16,246 nucleotides of DNA, taken from contig NZ_JALXVH010000054.1 in assembly GCF_025149945.1 (NCBI RefSeq), positions 1 to 16,246 on the forward strand. The letters are read 5' to 3'. The notes beneath the pieces were generated by a model, which saw nothing but the letters and a program-made list of their open reading frames with translations, was not told the DNA's origin and made no database searches. This document shows, piece by piece, positions 15,693 to 16,246 of the stretch. Position 1 is the first letter of the stretch, and each line of letters starts with the position of its first letter. Source of the DNA: Kocuria sp. p3-SID1428. Its GTDB lineage: Bacteria; Actinomycetota; Actinomycetes; Actinomycetales; Micrococcaceae. A program made the translations under genes and the position numbers.

Positions 15693-15879
15693 TGTGATGT
15701 CGCACGACATCGGAATAGCCGAACCTACGGTTTTCGTAGGTTCGGCTATTCGTTTTTCTGGGGTCTGGTGCGTTGTGGTCCGTGGGGCTTGCCGGTGGGC
15801 TGGTAATCGCGGTTCGGGTTGAGGGTGAGTTCGCGGAGGATCTCTCCGGTGGCGGCGTCGATGACCCGGATGTGAAGGC
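15693..15879 (-). mobile_element. Remnant of an IS481-type insertion sequence (one end)
   Basis: This is the 3' end of an IS481-like element read on the minus strand. It contains the tail of the transposase (15746-15886) and an outer end starting TGTGATGTCGCACGACATC at 15693, which includes the perfect 16-base palindrome gatgtcg-ca-cgacatc (15696-15711). A TGT...ACA end is usual for IS481 elements. The other end of the element is missing: at about 15880 it runs into IS3-type sequence. The exact outer boundary is inferred from the TGT start and the position just after the tRNA. Confidence 0.6.
15713..15758 (+). terminator. Perfect 17-bp hairpin terminator with T run
   Basis: gaatagccgaacctacg (15713-15729) pairs perfectly with cgtaggttcggctattc (15735-15751) over a gtttt loop and is followed by gtttttc, a classic intrinsic terminator. 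It would end the tRNA-Pro transcript on the + strand. Its right arm contains the TAG stop of the IS481 transposase remnant on the other strand, so it probably came with the IS and now serves, or also serves, the tRNA. Confidence 0.88.
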
Positions 15880-15886
15880 TGTATCG
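15746..15886 (-). pseudogene. IS481-family transposase, C-terminal fragment
   Basis: The last 46 residues of an IS481-type DDE transposase. The recognisable tail is LHIRVIDAATGEILRELTL followed by NPNRDYQPTGKPHGP, a common ending of actinobacterial IS481 transposases, then QRTRPQKNE and stop TAG (15748-15746). Upstream (above about 15886) the frame stays open but its residues no longer resemble a transposase, and the catalytic DDE residues are absent. The fragment is cut by the neighbouring IS3-type element. The family call is from memory of the motif. Confidence 0.72.
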
Positions 15887-16195
15887 CCCCGGGTCTGGTG
15901 GAGGCTGTGGTCCCACGTGAGGATGAGCACCATGGCAGCACCGAAGAAGTGCCCCGACGAGCTTCGGGAGAGGGCCACGAGGATGGCCGTGGACGCGCGG
16001 CTGGATCCAGCCGGCGAGGTCGGGTGCGTTCCGCTGTGTGGGCGAGCGGCTCGGGATCGATCCGGAGACGTTGCGGACAGGGGTCCGGCAGGCTGAGATC
16101 GAGGAGGGCCACCGGCCCGGGACCACGACCAGCGATGCGCAGCGGCTCGCTGAGCTGGAGAAGGAAGTGCGCGAGCTGCGCCGAGCGAACTCGAT
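15880..16195 (+). mobile_element. Left end of an IS3-type insertion sequence (partial)
   Basis: TGTATCGCCCCGGGTCTGG at 15880 resembles the terminal repeat of actinobacterial IS3 elements (TGNNCCGCCCCGGG type), and orfA starts 52 bases inside it. It abuts the broken IS481 transposase, so it seems to have inserted into it. Homology to the IS3 orfA ends near 16195, where a different sequence begins; no orfB is seen before the window ends. Confidence 0.55.
15932..16195 (+). pseudogene. IS3-family transposase OrfA, frameshifted and truncated
   Basis: The start ATG 15932 follows GAGG at 15919-15922 and encodes MAAPKKCPDELRERATRMAV, the helix-turn-helix start of IS3-type OrfA. After DARLDPAG the frame is lost: near 16014-16018 one base too many moves the match to another frame, which continues SGAFRCVGERLGIDPETLRT (to about 16080). 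It then runs through VRQAEIEEGHRPGTTTSDAQ and LAELEKEVRELRRANS, the leucine-zipper region. A family-conserved Trp after ETLRT reads Gly (GGG instead of TGG). After RRANS (about 16195) the expected ILKxASAFFAAEL is replaced by MADSSGERKELCELL and a stop. This frameshift lies inside OrfA and is not the orfA/orfB programmed site, so the gene is dead. Confidence 0.8.
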
Positions 16196-16246
16196 GGCGG
16201 ATTCAAGCGGTGAGCGCAAGGAACTCTGCGAGCTTCTCTGATGGTG
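16196..16246. other. Unassigned sequence after the IS3 break
   Basis: From about 16196 the sequence no longer matches IS3 orfA. The 51 bases to the window edge could be the end of a further element or flanking DNA, but they are too short to identify. Confidence 0.5.

Noticed and set aside
15932..16195. Programmed frameshift in the IS3 gene
   Set aside because: Programmed -1 shifting in IS3 elements occurs at the end of orfA into orfB. This break is early in orfA, has no slippery A-run, and the gene carries further lesions.
1..16246. CRISPR arrays, prophage genes or biosynthetic gene clusters
   Set aside because: I saw no regularly spaced repeats, no phage structural genes and no cluster of synthases. 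The accessory part consists of the islet, the Nudix-helicase pair and IS remnants only.

Overview
The window is high-GC DNA with the gene order and codon bias of an actinobacterium. The parA-scpA-scpB-rluB-(tyrA)-cmk-der order is typical of Micrococcales. A Micrococcaceae relative such as Kocuria is my best guess, but I cannot confirm it from sequence alone. All housekeeping genes lie on the + strand.

Region 1 (1-440) holds a broken C-terminal scrap of an acyl-CoA synthetase on the minus strand and a weak promoter candidate. Region 2 (441-7826) is the conserved chromosome-segregation, RNA-modification and GTPase cluster: an orphan ParA, the condensin partners ScpA and ScpB, a 23S rRNA pseudouridine synthase with a long basic disordered N-terminus, a prephenate dehydrogenase with a C-terminal ACT domain, cytidylate kinase and the two-domain GTPase Der. 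Overlaps or short gaps tie the genes into parA-scpA-scpB and rluB-tyrA-cmk-der groups, and a perfect 15-bp hairpin closes the cluster.

Region 3 (7970-11547) is a pyruvate carboxylase gene behind a strong actinobacterial -10 box, with a perfect 17-bp palindrome of GntR/FadR type over the -35 region. The 3' end of pyc is damaged. The biotin lysine is present, but the last beta strand of the biotin domain is replaced by foreign sequence from about 11482. That foreign sequence is a low-GC islet of about 0.7 kb carrying one minus-strand gene for a small single-pass membrane protein with a coiled coil.

Region 4 (12174-15543) is a two-gene operon that looks like genome defence or DNA/nucleotide quality control: a MutT-like Nudix hydrolase overlapping by 4 bp a 971-aa fusion of an HKD (phospholipase D) nuclease, an SF2 helicase and a C-terminal DUF3427-like region. 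Region 5 (15540-16246) is a tRNA-Pro(GGG) gene followed within 3 bp by nested insertion-sequence remains: the end of an IS481-type element, then the start of an IS3-type element with a frameshifted orfA.

The right part of the window (11482 onward) therefore looks like an accessory hotspot, with an islet, a nuclease-helicase operon, a tRNA and IS debris next to a conserved housekeeping block. The most notable points are the replaced end of pyc, the Nudix/PLD-helicase pair with the AT-rich membrane-protein gene beside it, and the IS nest at the tRNA.
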